Shown here in pieces: positions 35,004 through 47,100 of a DNA stretch of 64,000 nucleotides. Location: assembly GCA_965116435.1 (NCBI GenBank), contig OZ220686.1:1922001-1986000 (forward strand). The letters are read 5' to 3'. The number at the start of each line of letters is the position of its first letter. Position 1 is the stretch's first letter. Position numbers and translations under genes: made by a program. Source of the stretch: VXPQ01 sp965116435 (GTDB lineage: Bacteria; Bacteroidota; Rhodothermia; Rhodothermales; VXPQ01). The notes beneath the pieces were generated by a model that was not told the origin of the DNA, did not search any database, and saw only the letters and a program-made list of their open reading frames with translations.

Positions 35004-35036
35004 CCCCCAATAGCCCTTACCCCAGCCCTTAGCCCC

Positions 35037-36740
<1,704 letters not shown>

Positions 36741-37198
36741 GGCTGGCGGGTTTTTTGCGGAAACAGGGCGCGGGCGGGCGTCGGGCGCGGGCAGCGACAA
36801 GGCGTGGCGTGATTCCGGTTCCGTCGCCGGACGATCCGCTGCGCCTCGTTGCCGGGCCGCGAAGCCGCATCTTCCGGAAGCGTTCCCTGCACCCTGAAAT
36901 GCGGCGTTTCGGTAAACGGTTGACGCGCGGAACGGATCCACCCGCCTTGCCCGAGGCGCTCCGCCTGACCTGGTCTTATCCCAAGCAAGAAGCCTTAGTG
37001 CGCCCCATACGAAGAAGCCAGCGCGCTACCGCCGGCTCGATCCTGCGAACCAGGAACATCGGCACAGGGGGTGTACGTAGCATTACCCTTCATTCTCCTC
37101 TCGTACGCTGTACAGCATGACGATTTGATACTTCGTCCGGCAGGCGCTCGCCGGTTTTCTGGTTCCCTGTATCAACGTGTTTCGTGGTGCTTGCGACG
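36741..37198. other. Divergent promoter region of ilvD and the DUF4249 gene
   Basis: 458 bp. Its right part (from 37117) belongs to the duplicated leader also found before the TonB receptor gene. The rest shows no gene of its own. Confidence 0.45.
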
Positions 37199-37275
37199 AT
37201 GCTCGCCCTCTGCTCCAGCCGCAAGGCAATGGCTTTGCCCGGCATTGTCGCCGCGCTGTTTGCGTGCGGCTTTAG
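37117..37275. repeat. Duplicated leader/signal-peptide region, copy 1
   Basis: Shares ATGACGATTTGATACTTCGT, CCCTGTATCAA, TTTCGTGG, GATGCTCGCC, CCGCAAGGCAATGGCTTTGC and GTTTGCGTGCG with 38324-38480. The two copies cover the upstream region and the signal-peptide coding part of two different genes. Confidence 0.65.
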
Positions 37276-38269
37276 CGCCGGGTGCACGACCCCCATTGAA
37301 CTGGACATACCCAGCGGCTATGAGCCCAGGCTGGTCGTGGATTCGAGATTTACCCCGGATAGTGTCTGGGCGGTAGGGTTGCAGCAGAGTGTGCCGTATG
37401 CCGACTACGTGTCCCCGGATGCGTATCTGGTCACGGAAGCCGTGGTAGTGGTGGAGGGCGAGGATGGGTTTAGGGAGGAGCTTGTCCATGTCGGCGAAGG
37501 CGATTTCCGTTCTGCGCTCGGCAGCCGTCCGGCCAGAGAGATTCGGTATACGCTTACGGCCCATGCGCCGGATTTGCCGTCCGTACGGGCTTCGTCCATC
37601 GTTCCGCCGGTGGATGCGGCCTTGGTGGGTATCGAGGAAGTAACGCCAGCCATGGACGAGGAAAATGGCGTGTATGTGATCCGACTCAACCTTTATGATG
37701 CGCCGGGACCGCATTACTACAGCATTAGATTGGATATGTTGGATCTGGTTTGCTACGACGACGGGTATTTGACCACAAGCAACCACCCAGACTCGGGTAC
37801 CGAGTATAGAGGTAATGTGCTTTTTACGAGCGATTTGTCTTCCATGCGCGAATACATTTCCCAGGTAGAGGATCCCTCGGAGCCTTTTATAGCGTCGGAG
37901 CCGTTTTATTTTGGTGCGTACTTTTCAGACGATCTTTTTGAGGGGAAGATGCTGGAAATCGCCATTGAGGCTACTTCCGAGAATCCTGTAGCTCTGACAC
38001 CGCACTTCCGTATAATCGTGGAAAGCTGGAGCGATGCGTTATGGCGATACGAAGAATCCAGCGAACGATATGACGGGAATTATGGTCTATTTTCGGAGCG
38101 CCCGATTTCCTTGCATTCCAATGTGGAAGACGGTCTTGGGGTCTTTGGGGGGTGGTCCAACGTTGCGTTGTTCGTCGATGCCGAAGGGAATGCCTGGAGC
38201 GAGGAAGACCTGAAGGTCGGTTCTCCGCATGTGCAATCTTGCGAGGAAGAGGCAGAAGAGACCGGATAG
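37199..38269 (+). CDS. DUF4249 family lipoprotein
   Basis: A 356-residue lipoprotein (signal peptide with lipobox-like FSAGC near residue 29). The body matches DUF4249: PIELDIPSGYEPRLVVDS at the N-terminus and repeated beta-strands. DUF4249 genes typically stand next to a TonB-dependent receptor in Bacteroidota, as here (134 bp upstream of the receptor start). A partner role in nutrient capture at the outer membrane is inferred. The ATG at 37199 corresponds to the receptor's ATG in the duplicated leader; an upstream GTG at 37184 is possible. Confidence 0.85.
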   Translation: MLALCSSRKAMALPGIVAALFACGFSAGCTTPIELDIPSGYEPRLVVDSRFTPDSVWAVGLQQSVPYADYVSPDAYLVTEAVVVVEGEDGFREELVHVGEGDFRSALGSRPAREIRYTLTAHAPDLPSVRASSIVPPVDAALVGIEEVTPAMDEENGVYVIRLNLYDAPGPHYYSIRLDMLDLVCYDDGYLTTSNHPDSGTEYRGNVLFTSDLSSMREYISQVEDPSEPFIASEPFYFGAYFSDDLFEGKMLEIAIEATSENPVALTPHFRIIVESWSDALWRYEESSERYDGNYGLFSERPISLHSNVEDGLGVFGGWSNVALFVDAEGNAWSEEDLKVGSPHVQSCEEEAEETG

Positions 38270-38323
38270 GCGGAGTCTTTCTCATTTCGCGTTGCCAGAT
38301 GCTTGCTAAATAAACCATATGAT

Positions 38324-38480
38324 ATGACGATTTGATACTTCGTTCGGCCTTTGTTTGCCGATTTCTTAATTCCCTGTATCAAGGTATTTCGTGGCGCCTG
38401 TGATGATGCTCGCCATCCGTTCCATCCGCAAGGCAATGGCTTTGCTCGGCTTTGTCGCCGTGCTGTTTGCGTGCGCCCCT
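38324..38480. repeat. Duplicated leader/signal-peptide region, copy 2
   Basis: Homologous to 37117-37275; precedes and overlaps the TonB receptor start. A separate 20-bp piece at 38284-38305 matches the leader of the DUF5916 gene at 40799-40820 (TTTCGCGTTGCC then GATGCTTG). Confidence 0.65.
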
Positions 38481-40775
38481 GGCGCGTCGGCCCAGAGCGT
38501 CATTGTTAGCGGGTACGTGGAGGATGCGTCCAGCGGCGAGCGCATTCCCGGAGCGCATATCTATCTGGTGGAAGAGCGGGTTGGCGCCACGTCCAACGCC
38601 TTCGGTTTCTACAGCCTGGCGGCGCCCCCCGGCGCCTTGCGGCTGTCCGTAACGCATGTTTCCTACCTGTCGCAGCGCCTGGATTTCGAGGTCGCCGCGG
38701 ATACGTCGCTTGTTGTCCAGCTTGCGCCGCGCGTGTTGCAGATGGACGAGGTGGTGGTCCGGGCGGACGAGGCAGCCGAGGCCAGCGAGGTGCAGATGAG
38801 TCGCCACCGCCTGATGGTCGAGGAAGTGGAAACCCTGCCCGTCCTTCTCGGCGAGCCGGACCTGCTCAAGACCATGCAATTGCTGCCGGGCGTACAGGCC
38901 GGGCGGGAAGGCTTCAGTGGCCTGTACGTGCGCGGGGGGCGCGCAGGGCAGAATCTGATCCTGCTGGATGGCTTGCCTTTGTATAACCCCACCCATGTGT
39001 TAGGCCTTTTCAGCGTGTTCAACACGTCCGCGATGAAGCAGGTGGAGTTGATCAAGGGGGGTTTCCCGGCGCGCTACGGAGGGAGGCTCTCCTCGGTTGC
39101 GAACTTTACAATGAAGGAGGGAAATCTGAAACATTTCGAGAGAGAGGCTGCTTTGGGGTTGTTGACGTCCCGGTTTCTGGTGGAAGGCCCGATCGTCCGC
39201 GACCGCGCGTCGTTCATTGTTTCTGGCCGCCGTACGTTTATGGATTTGCTCACATGGTGGGCTCAGCGCATCTTCACGCCACACGAGCGGTTTGGCGGAC
39301 ATTTCCATGATCTGAATTTCAAGGCCAACTACCTGATTTCGGATCGAGACCGGCTGTATGTGAGCGGGTATCTGGGGCGGGATGCGTTCACGTACCGGGA
39401 GCGCTACAGCGGCCCGCGTCCGATCATCGACGATTTTGACTTCGAGCTTGTCTGGCATAACCGGCTTGCTTCGCTTCGCTGGACTCGCCTGATCAGCGAT
39501 CGCTGGTTTGCAAGCGTTCTGGCGGGCGTTACGCAGTACCGTGTGCGTTCGCAGATTGGCGTGCGCAACGGGGACAAGGGCGATGAGCTGGATACGTATC
39601 AACAAGTGTGGGCCTCGTCGGCGCTGGATTACACGACCCGGCTGGATATGGAGTATGCCGTCAGCCTGCGGCATTATCTGCGGTTTGGCGCGGAGCATGT
39701 GGCGCACCGTTTTACGCCGGGGAGTACGCGTAGGGAACAGACCGTCCCGGACATGGCAAGCTTGAACCACCTGCAGGTGCAGTCGCAGCGCCTGCCCTCC
39801 CGGGACGTAGCGCTGTACGTGGAAGACGAATGGCAATGGCCGTTGGGTGTGCGCACGAATGCAGGGCTTCGGCTGTCGGGATCGGAGAGTCAAGGCGCCT
39901 TCGCTCGTTCGGTCGAGCCGCGTCTGGCGATCCACATACCGCTGGGCGGCGGCTATGCCGGCAAACTGTCCTATGCGTACGTGCAGCAGTACATGCATTT
40001 GCTGACAGGCACGGGAGCCTCGCTTCCGAAAGACGTGTGGATTCCTTTCATGCCGGGAGTCCGCCCGCAGCGCAGCTCGCAGGTCGCCGCAGGCCTTGCG
40101 CGGAGCTTGCCAGAGTATGGATTGGAGTTGTCCATGGAGGGATACTACAAGGTAATGACAAGCCAGATCGAATACAGAACCGGGGTCTATGCGTATCAGG
40201 CGCTGGAATCGGGATGGCCGTCCTTGATCGAGCATGGTTCAGGCCGGAGTTACGGCGCCGAGTTTTTTGTGGAACGCCGCCGACGCCGGTTGAACGGGTG
40301 GCTCAGTTACACCTGGGCGCGTACGCAACGTACGTTTGCGGGCCTGAACAGGGGCGCTCCGTTCCCGGACGGGTATGACCGCCGCCACGATGTTTCTCTG
40401 GTTTTGCAATACCGTTTGACGGACCACACCTTGCTGTCCTGGTCCTGGGTGTACGGCAGCGGCTATCCCGTATGGAGCGCAGCCGGAAAGTACCGGAGCT
40501 CTTCTCTGGATTATGCTTCAGAGTATGTGCTGGACTATGGTCCGGTGAATGCGTCTCGCGCGCCTGCCCATCATCGCTTGGACCTGAGCGTGCATTTCAT
40601 CAAAGAGGTCCGCCGTTGGGGCGAGCGCACGTTTACGCTTGGGCTATACAACGTCTACAATCGCCAGAACCCGATGGTGATATATCCCGATACGAATTCC
40701 GACGGGCGGACCCAGTGGAAGAAACTGAGCGTTTTGCAGCTCATTCCGGCGATATCCTATCAACTGCGATTTTGA
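38403..40775 (+). CDS. TonB-dependent receptor with CarboxypepD-regulatory-like domain
   Basis: A 790-residue outer-membrane receptor importing a ligand with TonB energy. After the signal peptide (ending GASAQ) comes a CarboxypepD_reg-like domain (VIVSGYVEDASSGERIPGAH), then the plug (LPVLLGEPDLLKTMQLLPGV, YVRGGRAGQNLILLDGLPLY, VELIKGGFPARYGGRLSSV) and a C-terminal beta-barrel ending in Phe. The ligand is unknown. Its partner DUF4249 gene is upstream and DUF5916 follows 40 bp later, so these three probably form one operon. Confidence 0.92.
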   Translation: MMLAIRSIRKAMALLGFVAVLFACAPGASAQSVIVSGYVEDASSGERIPGAHIYLVEERVGATSNAFGFYSLAAPPGALRLSVTHVSYLSQRLDFEVAADTSLVVQLAPRVLQMDEVVVRADEAAEASEVQMSRHRLMVEEVETLPVLLGEPDLLKTMQLLPGVQAGREGFSGLYVRGGRAGQNLILLDGLPLYNPTHVLGLFSVFNTSAMKQVELIKGGFPARYGGRLSSVANFTMKEGNLKHFEREAALGLLTSRFLVEGPIVRDRASFIVSGRRTFMDLLTWWAQRIFTPHERFGGHFHDLNFKANYLISDRDRLYVSGYLGRDAFTYRERYSGPRPIIDDFDFELVWHNRLASLRWTRLISDRWFASVLAGVTQYRVRSQIGVRNGDKGDELDTYQQVWASSALDYTTRLDMEYAVSLRHYLRFGAEHVAHRFTPGSTRREQTVPDMASLNHLQVQSQRLPSRDVALYVEDEWQWPLGVRTNAGLRLSGSESQGAFARSVEPRLAIHIPLGGGYAGKLSYAYVQQYMHLLTGTGASLPKDVWIPFMPGVRPQRSSQVAAGLARSLPEYGLELSMEGYYKVMTSQIEYRTGVYAYQALESGWPSLIEHGSGRSYGAEFFVERRRRRLNGWLSYTWARTQRTFAGLNRGAPFPDGYDRRHDVSLVLQYRLTDHTLLSWSWVYGSGYPVWSAAGKYRSSSLDYASEYVLDYGPVNASRAPAHHRLDLSVHFIKEVRRWGERTFTLGLYNVYNRQNPMVIYPDTNSDGRTQWKKLSVLQLIPAISYQLRF

Positions 40776-40815
40776 CCAGGCGGTCCTTTTTCTTTTCATC
40801 GTTTCGCGTTGCCCG

Positions 40816-43317
40816 ATGCTTGTCTTGTCCATGCTTGCCGCCGTTTTCTTGCAAACGCCGCCCGGTTGCGCCCCGGACTGCGTCGTGCAGGCGGCGCATA
40901 CCGCGACGCGTATTCGCGTGGACGGCGTGCTGGACGAATCTGTCTGGGAGCAGGCGGTCCCTGCGGGCGATTTTCTGCAATACGCTCCGGACGAAGGCGC
41001 TCCCGCCACGCTGGATACCCAGGTATACCTGCTACACGATGCGCGCACCTTGTTCATTGGCGCGAAGCTGGCGGACCCGGAATCGAACCGCATTCGCCGG
41101 ATGCTCGGTCGCCGGGACGAATTGAGTCCGGGCGATTGGTTCGTAGTGTCTTTGGACACCTACGACGATCGCAAGACCTCGTTCAACTTTGCGATCAATG
41201 CGGCAGGGGTGCGCGTGGAAGGGATGGGGGTGGACGCGATGTTGCCGGACGGGTCGGGTCGGCCGATGTTTTTTGCGTCGGAAGCGCTTGGTTTCGATCC
41301 TGCCTGGGATGTGGAATGGTCGGGCGCGGCGCGGCAAGACCATAGCGGATGGACGGTGGAGCTGGCGATTCCGTTTTCCGCCCTGGAGATGGCCCACCCC
41401 GGTCGGAGGGAGGCGGGCATTAATTTTCGGCGCTGGGCGGCGCGCCGAGGGGAGCTGAGCGAATGGTCCCTGACGCGCAGTCGGGAACGTAGCCACGGGC
41501 CGGTAGCCCACTTCGGGCGGGTGCGCTTTGCGGCGGAAATAGACCCGGGGGTTCACCGTACTATTACCCCCCATGTGAACACGTTCAGGGTAGAGGTCGA
41601 GGAGGAATCAGATACGTTTCCTTTCTTGCCGCTTCCGGGGGTAGAGGGAACCTTGGCTTTTCGACCCAGCCTGACGTTGGATATCTCGCTGCTACCGGAC
41701 CTTACGCCGGAGAATTTTGAAGAGTACGCCGCCTGGACATTGGGGCCGTACGCGAATAGAAAGCTTGTCTACCCAAGGCTGTTTACGGCGGCTCGTCATG
41801 TGATCGAATCGCCTCACATTGTCGGCAGCGCGTTGGAGACCACCGAAGATGCCCAGCTTATGCTCGGTGCGCTGGCGTTGCATGGGCGCATGCCCTTTGG
41901 TCTCACCGTGGGCGCTACGGGGATGGCGGCGCCCAATTCGTGGTCCATAGATCAGGGGTACGCTGCCCGCATCGTGCAGGATGTGGGGACGTTATCGAAA
42001 ATAGGGTTTACGGGCGTGCTTGGCCCTGCCGTAACCACCTCTGTTTATACAAGAATGGGCGACACCACATGGACAAATCTTCAAATCGACAGGATGGCAA
42101 GCGTATCGTCTGTGGATTGGGACCTGCGCTTTGGCGAGAATACCCGCCGCGTGGCAGGGCAGGTTTTGCTCTCCCGGGAACGGGTTCTGCGTTCCCGCGA
42201 AGATGTTGTGACCATCATAGATGCGCCCCCTGGATTCGGGGGCTACTCCAACGATGTATTGCGCTCCTTGCGGGGGTTCGCCGCCCGGCTGGATTTCGAG
42301 CAGATAGGGCGTCGCTGGAACTGGTATGGCCGGGGCATGGCCATGGAGCCGAACTTTCGTACAGGTCCAAGTGGAATGACAGGCCGGACCGATCGCATGT
42401 TGTTTACCGCAGGGGTTCATCATACGTTGGCCAAGGATTTTTTTGTGCGCCTGGCTCGTCGAGGACGCATCTCCATGCAATGGACAAACGAATTCGCCTA
42501 CGCGGACATGGATTTCCAGGCGACACGGCTGGAAGGCTATGCCGCCTTGTTGACGCGCAGATATAACGAGGTGGCCTTGTCCGCCGCGGGCGGCGTCAGC
42601 CCATCGGGAAGCGGGCGCTGGGGAGGGGATTTCAGAATTTCTTCCGATATACGGCGCAAGTGGGTAGTGCGGCCGTACGTATGGCTGGACCGAGTGGACA
42701 AGGGCGTGCTGAACCGGGGTGCTTCAGCCGAGGTTACGGGCCAGGTGTGGTCGCGTATTTCGGCAAGCGCCGAGGCGGGCGTAGACCGCTACGCGTTCGT
42801 GACGGACGCATTGACGGATTTGTCTCGCTTGTCCATGCGACCGTCGGGGGTAGATATACTGCGCCTGTGGCCTGCTTGGGATTACACCATTGGCTATCGC
42901 CGGCGCGATGCGTTTTATGTCCCGCACAGCCTTCTGTACGGCTCGGGCCGCGTCGCGGAAAACGTACAAGCGGAATTCCGGCAATCGTATGGGCGCGTCC
43001 GCCTGGCCATAGGGATTCTGAAATCGCTGGACATCGAGCTTGGCGCGGGCGTGCAAGCGATCGGATGCCGTTGCCCGGCGGGCGAGGGGGTAGCGGCACG
43101 CAGGGCGCTGTGGGATAATCAGGCGACTCTTTTCGCCGGGATTCATTGGGAATACAAGCAGGGATCGATCCTTGCTCTGGGCGTTCTGGAGGATCGCACG
43201 GCGCCGGAATACCCTTCCTGGGACACCACATGGGATTTGTTCGCCATGCCCTTCGAGACGGGAACGTCTCGCGAACGTTTCTACCTGCTCAGGCTTTCTC
43301 GCAAGATATGGCGGTAG
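40816..43317 (+). CDS. DUF5916 protein with CBM9-like N-terminal domain
   Basis: An 833-residue exported protein. The N-terminal about 180 residues (RIRVDGVLDESVWEQAV, TQVYLLHDARTLFIGAKLAD) form a carbohydrate-binding family 9-like domain; the rest is DUF5916, likely a beta-barrel-rich C-terminal region. DUF5916 proteins are common beside TonB receptors in Bacteroidota, suggesting a role in surface binding or uptake of a sugar- or protein-derived nutrient. The stop overlaps the end of the convergent BrnA-type gene by 29 bp. Confidence 0.85.
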   Translation: MLVLSMLAAVFLQTPPGCAPDCVVQAAHTATRIRVDGVLDESVWEQAVPAGDFLQYAPDEGAPATLDTQVYLLHDARTLFIGAKLADPESNRIRRMLGRRDELSPGDWFVVSLDTYDDRKTSFNFAINAAGVRVEGMGVDAMLPDGSGRPMFFASEALGFDPAWDVEWSGAARQDHSGWTVELAIPFSALEMAHPGRREAGINFRRWAARRGELSEWSLTRSRERSHGPVAHFGRVRFAAEIDPGVHRTITPHVNTFRVEVEEESDTFPFLPLPGVEGTLAFRPSLTLDISLLPDLTPENFEEYAAWTLGPYANRKLVYPRLFTAARHVIESPHIVGSALETTEDAQLMLGALALHGRMPFGLTVGATGMAAPNSWSIDQGYAARIVQDVGTLSKIGFTGVLGPAVTTSVYTRMGDTTWTNLQIDRMASVSSVDWDLRFGENTRRVAGQVLLSRERVLRSREDVVTIIDAPPGFGGYSNDVLRSLRGFAARLDFEQIGRRWNWYGRGMAMEPNFRTGPSGMTGRTDRMLFTAGVHHTLAKDFFVRLARRGRISMQWTNEFAYADMDFQATRLEGYAALLTRRYNEVALSAAGGVSPSGSGRWGGDFRISSDIRRKWVVRPYVWLDRVDKGVLNRGASAEVTGQVWSRISASAEAGVDRYAFVTDALTDLSRLSMRPSGVDILRLWPAWDYTIGYRRRDAFYVPHSLLYGSGRVAENVQAEFRQSYGRVRLAIGILKSLDIELGAGVQAIGCRCPAGEGVAARRALWDNQATLFAGIHWEYKQGSILALGVLEDRTAPEYPSWDTTWDLFAMPFETGTSRERFYLLRLSRKIWR

Positions 43318-43552
43318 CGCCCCCCGGCGTATCCAGTTTTTCCAGTCGTTCGGTCAGCCAGACCTTGATGAGCGATTGCCGCGTGACGCCTATGCGGTCC
43401 GCTTCTCTGTCCAGGCTTTCGATCACCCACACGGGACAATCGACATTAATGCGCCGTTGCTGATGCTTGGGGCGTTGTGCTTTGGACGGGTCCAGCACGC
43501 CCGTTATGTCCTCGCCCTTATCGCAAGCAGCCTCAAATTCGGTGGTTTTCAT
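43289..43552 (-). CDS. Orphan BrnA-type antitoxin
   Basis: An 87-residue BrnA/CopG-like protein. The C-terminal half (RRINVDCPVWVIESLDREAD, then GVTRQSLIKVWLTERLEKL) is a ribbon-helix-helix DNA-binding domain. BrnA normally follows a BrnT toxin gene, but here there is only 95 bp before the next gene and no toxin, so it is an orphan or acts as a regulator. Its promoter region carries two overlapping inverted repeats. The 3' end overlaps the end of the DUF5916 gene. Confidence 0.75.
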   Translation of the reverse strand: MKTTEFEAACDKGEDITGVLDPSKAQRPKHQQRRINVDCPVWVIESLDREADRIGVTRQSLIKVWLTERLEKLDTPGGATAISCEKA

Positions 43553-43592
43553 ACAGTGCGTCCTCTTGTTTGTGGCATTCTCTTTTGCAACT

Positions 43593-43638
43593 CCATTAAT
43601 ATACCAAATATAAATAAAAAATACTCCTTAATGGTATA
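43593..43638. promoter_or_regulatory. A+T-rich operator with overlapping inverted repeats before brnA
   Basis: CCATTAA (43593-43599) pairs with TTAATGG (43628-43634); TATACCA (43600-43606) with TGGTATA (43632-43638). The region is A+T rich, 41-86 bp before the start of the ribbon-helix-helix gene. Consistent with autoregulation. Confidence 0.5.
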
Positions 43639-43646
43639 AAAATGGA

Positions 43647-43982
43647 TCAAGAAGAGGATTTTTCTTCCCCGTTTCGCAATTGTCCGCGGATTTTTCTGAG
43701 GGTGGAGAATATGCCGAAAGCGACCATGGCGGCGACGAAGAAGTATACCCAGAGGGGGATGTCCCGCCCGACGACGATCAGGTACAGATAGGCCGAAACG
43801 AAGAAGAACGAGGCGGACAACACGGGAGCCACGATGGACCGGCGGCGGCGCAGATTCCGCACGAGCCAGGCGATGGAGGCCGTAAAGAAGGGAATGGCGC
43901 CTACGTAAATCGACCCGAAAACGATCGGATTGACATTGTAGCGCTCCCCCAGCCCCATAAACCAGTCGATAAACGCTTCCAT
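43647..43982 (-). CDS. Small membrane protein of unknown function
   Basis: A 111-residue protein with about three transmembrane segments (FGSIYVGAIPFFTASIAWLV; LSASFFFVSAYLYLIVV; WVYFFVAAMVAFGIF) and a basic RNLRRRRS loop. No recognised domain. It lies between the antitoxin gene and the metal-efflux operon on the same strand, 152 bp before the CusA stop, so linkage with either is uncertain. Confidence 0.6.
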   Translation of the reverse strand: MEAFIDWFMGLGERYNVNPIVFGSIYVGAIPFFTASIAWLVRNLRRRRSIVAPVLSASFFFVSAYLYLIVVGRDIPLWVYFFVAAMVAFGIFSTLRKIRGQLRNGEEKSSS

Positions 43983-44134
43983 GGGGTTCCAGAAACAGTC
44001 CAGATGCTCGTTAGCTCGAAAAACCGTACCGTCCTACGTGCGCCGCCTCGTTTGGTTCGTGCGCCCTGGCCCGCACCTTGCGTGCGCGGCATCCTCCCTG
44101 CGGCTTCGGCGGCGATGTCCCCAGCCCCGGCGCC

Positions 44135-47100
44135 TCAGCGCTGCGCCCGCTTTTTCAAGTCCCGGCTTTTCCACAGATAGTAGATGACCGGGATGACGAC
44201 CAGCGTCAGGATCGTGGACGAAATCATTCCCCCGACCATTGGCGCCGCAATGCGCTTCATGACTTCGGAGCCCGTACCGTGCCCCCATAAAATGGGCAGC
44301 AGGCCGGCCATGATAGCCATGACGGTCATCATTTTGGGGCGCACCCGCTCTACGGCGCCCACAATGACGGCTTCGTACAGGTCCTTCAGCGAGGTCATGT
44401 GCCCTCGCGCCAGCCGGTCCTTATAGGCCTGATCGAGATAGATCAGCATGATCACGCCTGTTTCGGCGGCGACGCCAGCGAGGGCGATGAAGCCGACCCC
44501 CACGGCTACGCTGAGGTTATAGTCGAACAGATACAGCAGCCACACGCCGCCGACCAGCGAAAACGGCAGCGACAACATCACGATAAGACTCTCGGTAATG
44601 TTCTTGAAATTCAGATAGAGCAGCAGAAAGATGATTACGAGCGTCAGCGGAATGACGATTTGCAGACGTTGCCGGGCCCGCTCCATGTATTCGTATTGTC
44701 CGCTCCAGACCATGCTATACCCCTCCGGCAGATCTACCTGCTCCTGCACGACGGCGCGGGCGTTCTGTACGTAGGCGCCTACGTCGATGTCGCGGATGTC
44801 CACATAGACCCAGGACGTCGTGCGCGCATTTTCGCTCTTGATGACCGGCGGCCCGTTCACGATACTGAAATCCGCCACGTAACTCAGCGGAATCTGCGCC
44901 CCCGCAGGGGTAGGAATCAGCACCCGCTGCAGCGCCGGCAGGTTGTCGCGCAGTTCGCGGCTGTACCGGACATTGACCGGATACCGCTCCAGCCCCTCGA
45001 CCGTTTGCGTGACATTCATGCCGCCGATGGCCGACATGATCACATCCTGCACGTCGCCTACCGTCAGGCCGTACCGGGCGGCCTCTTCGCGGCGTATGCG
45101 GTAGTCGATGAAGTTGCCGCCGACCGCCTTGTCCGGGAAAGCGCTGAGCGTGCCCGGCACGGTTTTCAGGAGGGCCGCAACGCGTTCCCCCAGGTCGGAA
45201 AGGATATTCAGGTCGGGCCCCATCAGTTTGATTCCCACCGGCGTTTTGATGCCCGTCGAGAGCATATCGATGCGCGTTTTGATGGGCATGGTCCAGGCGT
45301 TCGTCAGGCCCGGAAAGTCGATGGCGTCATCGAGTTCCCGGATGAGCCGGTCCATGGTCATGCCTTCGCGCCACGCGCTTTCCGGTTTCAGGGTGATGGT
45401 GGTTTCTATCATGGACAGGGGCGCCGGGTCCGTCGCGGTTTCGGCGCGGCCCACCTTCCCGAAAACATGTTCCACCTCGGGGAAGCGCTTGATGATCTTG
45501 TCTGTTTGCTGCAGGAGTTCCCGGGCCTTGGTAATGCTTATGCCCGGATCGGTGGTGGGCATATAGAGTAGATCGCCTTCGTTCAAGGGCGGCATAAATT
45601 CGGAGCCGAGCTTGCCAAGGGGCCAGGCCGTGGCGACCAGAACTGCCAGCGCCGCCGCAAGGGTTGTCCATTTGAACCGGAGCACGGCGTGAATCGCCGG
45701 GCGATATACCCCGATCAGCAAGCGATTGACGGGGTTCTTTTTCTCCGGCAGGACAGGGCCGCGCAGGAAGTAGCCCATCAATACCGGAACCACCGTAATG
45801 GCGAGCAGCGCCGAGGCCGCCATGGCGTACGTTTTCGTAAACGCCAGGGGTTTGAAGAGCCGGCCTTCCTGCGCCTCGAGCGTGAATACGGGCAGAAAGG
45901 AGAGCGTGATAATCAGCAGCGAATAGAACAACGCCGGCCCGACTTCTTTGGACGCATCGGTTATGATGCGCCAGCGGTCTTTTTTCCCGCCGTCCCGTTC
46001 TATGTGTTTGTGGGCGTTTTCGATCATCACGATCGCCGCGTCCACCATGGCGCCGATGGCGATAGCAATGCCGCTGAGCGACATGATGTTGGCGTTGAGC
46101 CCCTGCCCATGCATGATCAGAAATGCAATCAGGATGCCCATCGGGAGGGTGAAGATCGCCACCAAAGCGCTGCGGACATGCAGCAGGAACAGGATGGTCA
46201 CCAGCGCCACGATGAGGCTCTCTTCGAACAACTTCCCTTTCAGATTTTCGATAGCGCGCTTGATGAGGTTGCTGCGGTCGTAGACGGCCTGGATGGTTAC
46301 GCCTTCCGGCAGTCCCGCCTTTAGTTCCTCCAGTTTCGCCTTGACGGCGTCGATCGTCTTGAGGGCGTTTTCGCCATAGCGCATGACGACGATGCCGCCG
46401 ACCGTTTCGCCCTCGCCGTCCAGGTCCGCCAGCCCGCGCCGCAATTCGGGTCCGAGGTGCACATGGGCGATGTTCCGGATCAGGATGGGCGTGCCGTTCT
46501 CGTCCACCCCGACGGGCGTGTTCTCAATGTCCTCGATAGACTGGATGTAGCCCAGGCCCCGCACCATAAATTCGGCCTCGCCCATCTCGACCAGCCTGCC
46601 GCCCACATCGTTGTTGCTGCGTTGCAGGGCCGTGCGCACGTTCGACAGGGGAATGTCGTAGGCCACCAGCTTGTTCGGATCGACCTCCACCTGATACTGC
46701 TTGACGTAGCCGCCGATGGAAGCCACTTCAGCCACCCCGGGCACGCTCATCAGTTCATAGCGCAGAAACCAGTCCTGGATAGAGCGCAGTTGCTGAAGGT
46801 CGTACTGGTCTCCGCCGTCGAGCACATATTCGAAGACCCACCCTACGCCGGTGGCGTCCGGTCCCAGCGTGGGCGTCACGCCGTCGGGAAGCCGGTTGGA
46901 TACATAATTGAGATACTCCAGGACCCGGCTGCGGGCCCAGTACATATCCGTGCCGTCTTCAAAGATGAGGTAGACAAACGAGTAGCCGAAGAACGAGTAC
47001 CCCCGCACGGCTTTTGCAAAGGGCGCCCCCAGCATGGCCGTCGTGAGCGGATACGTCACCTGGTCTTCGACGACCTGCGGGGCCTGTCCCGGATATTCGG

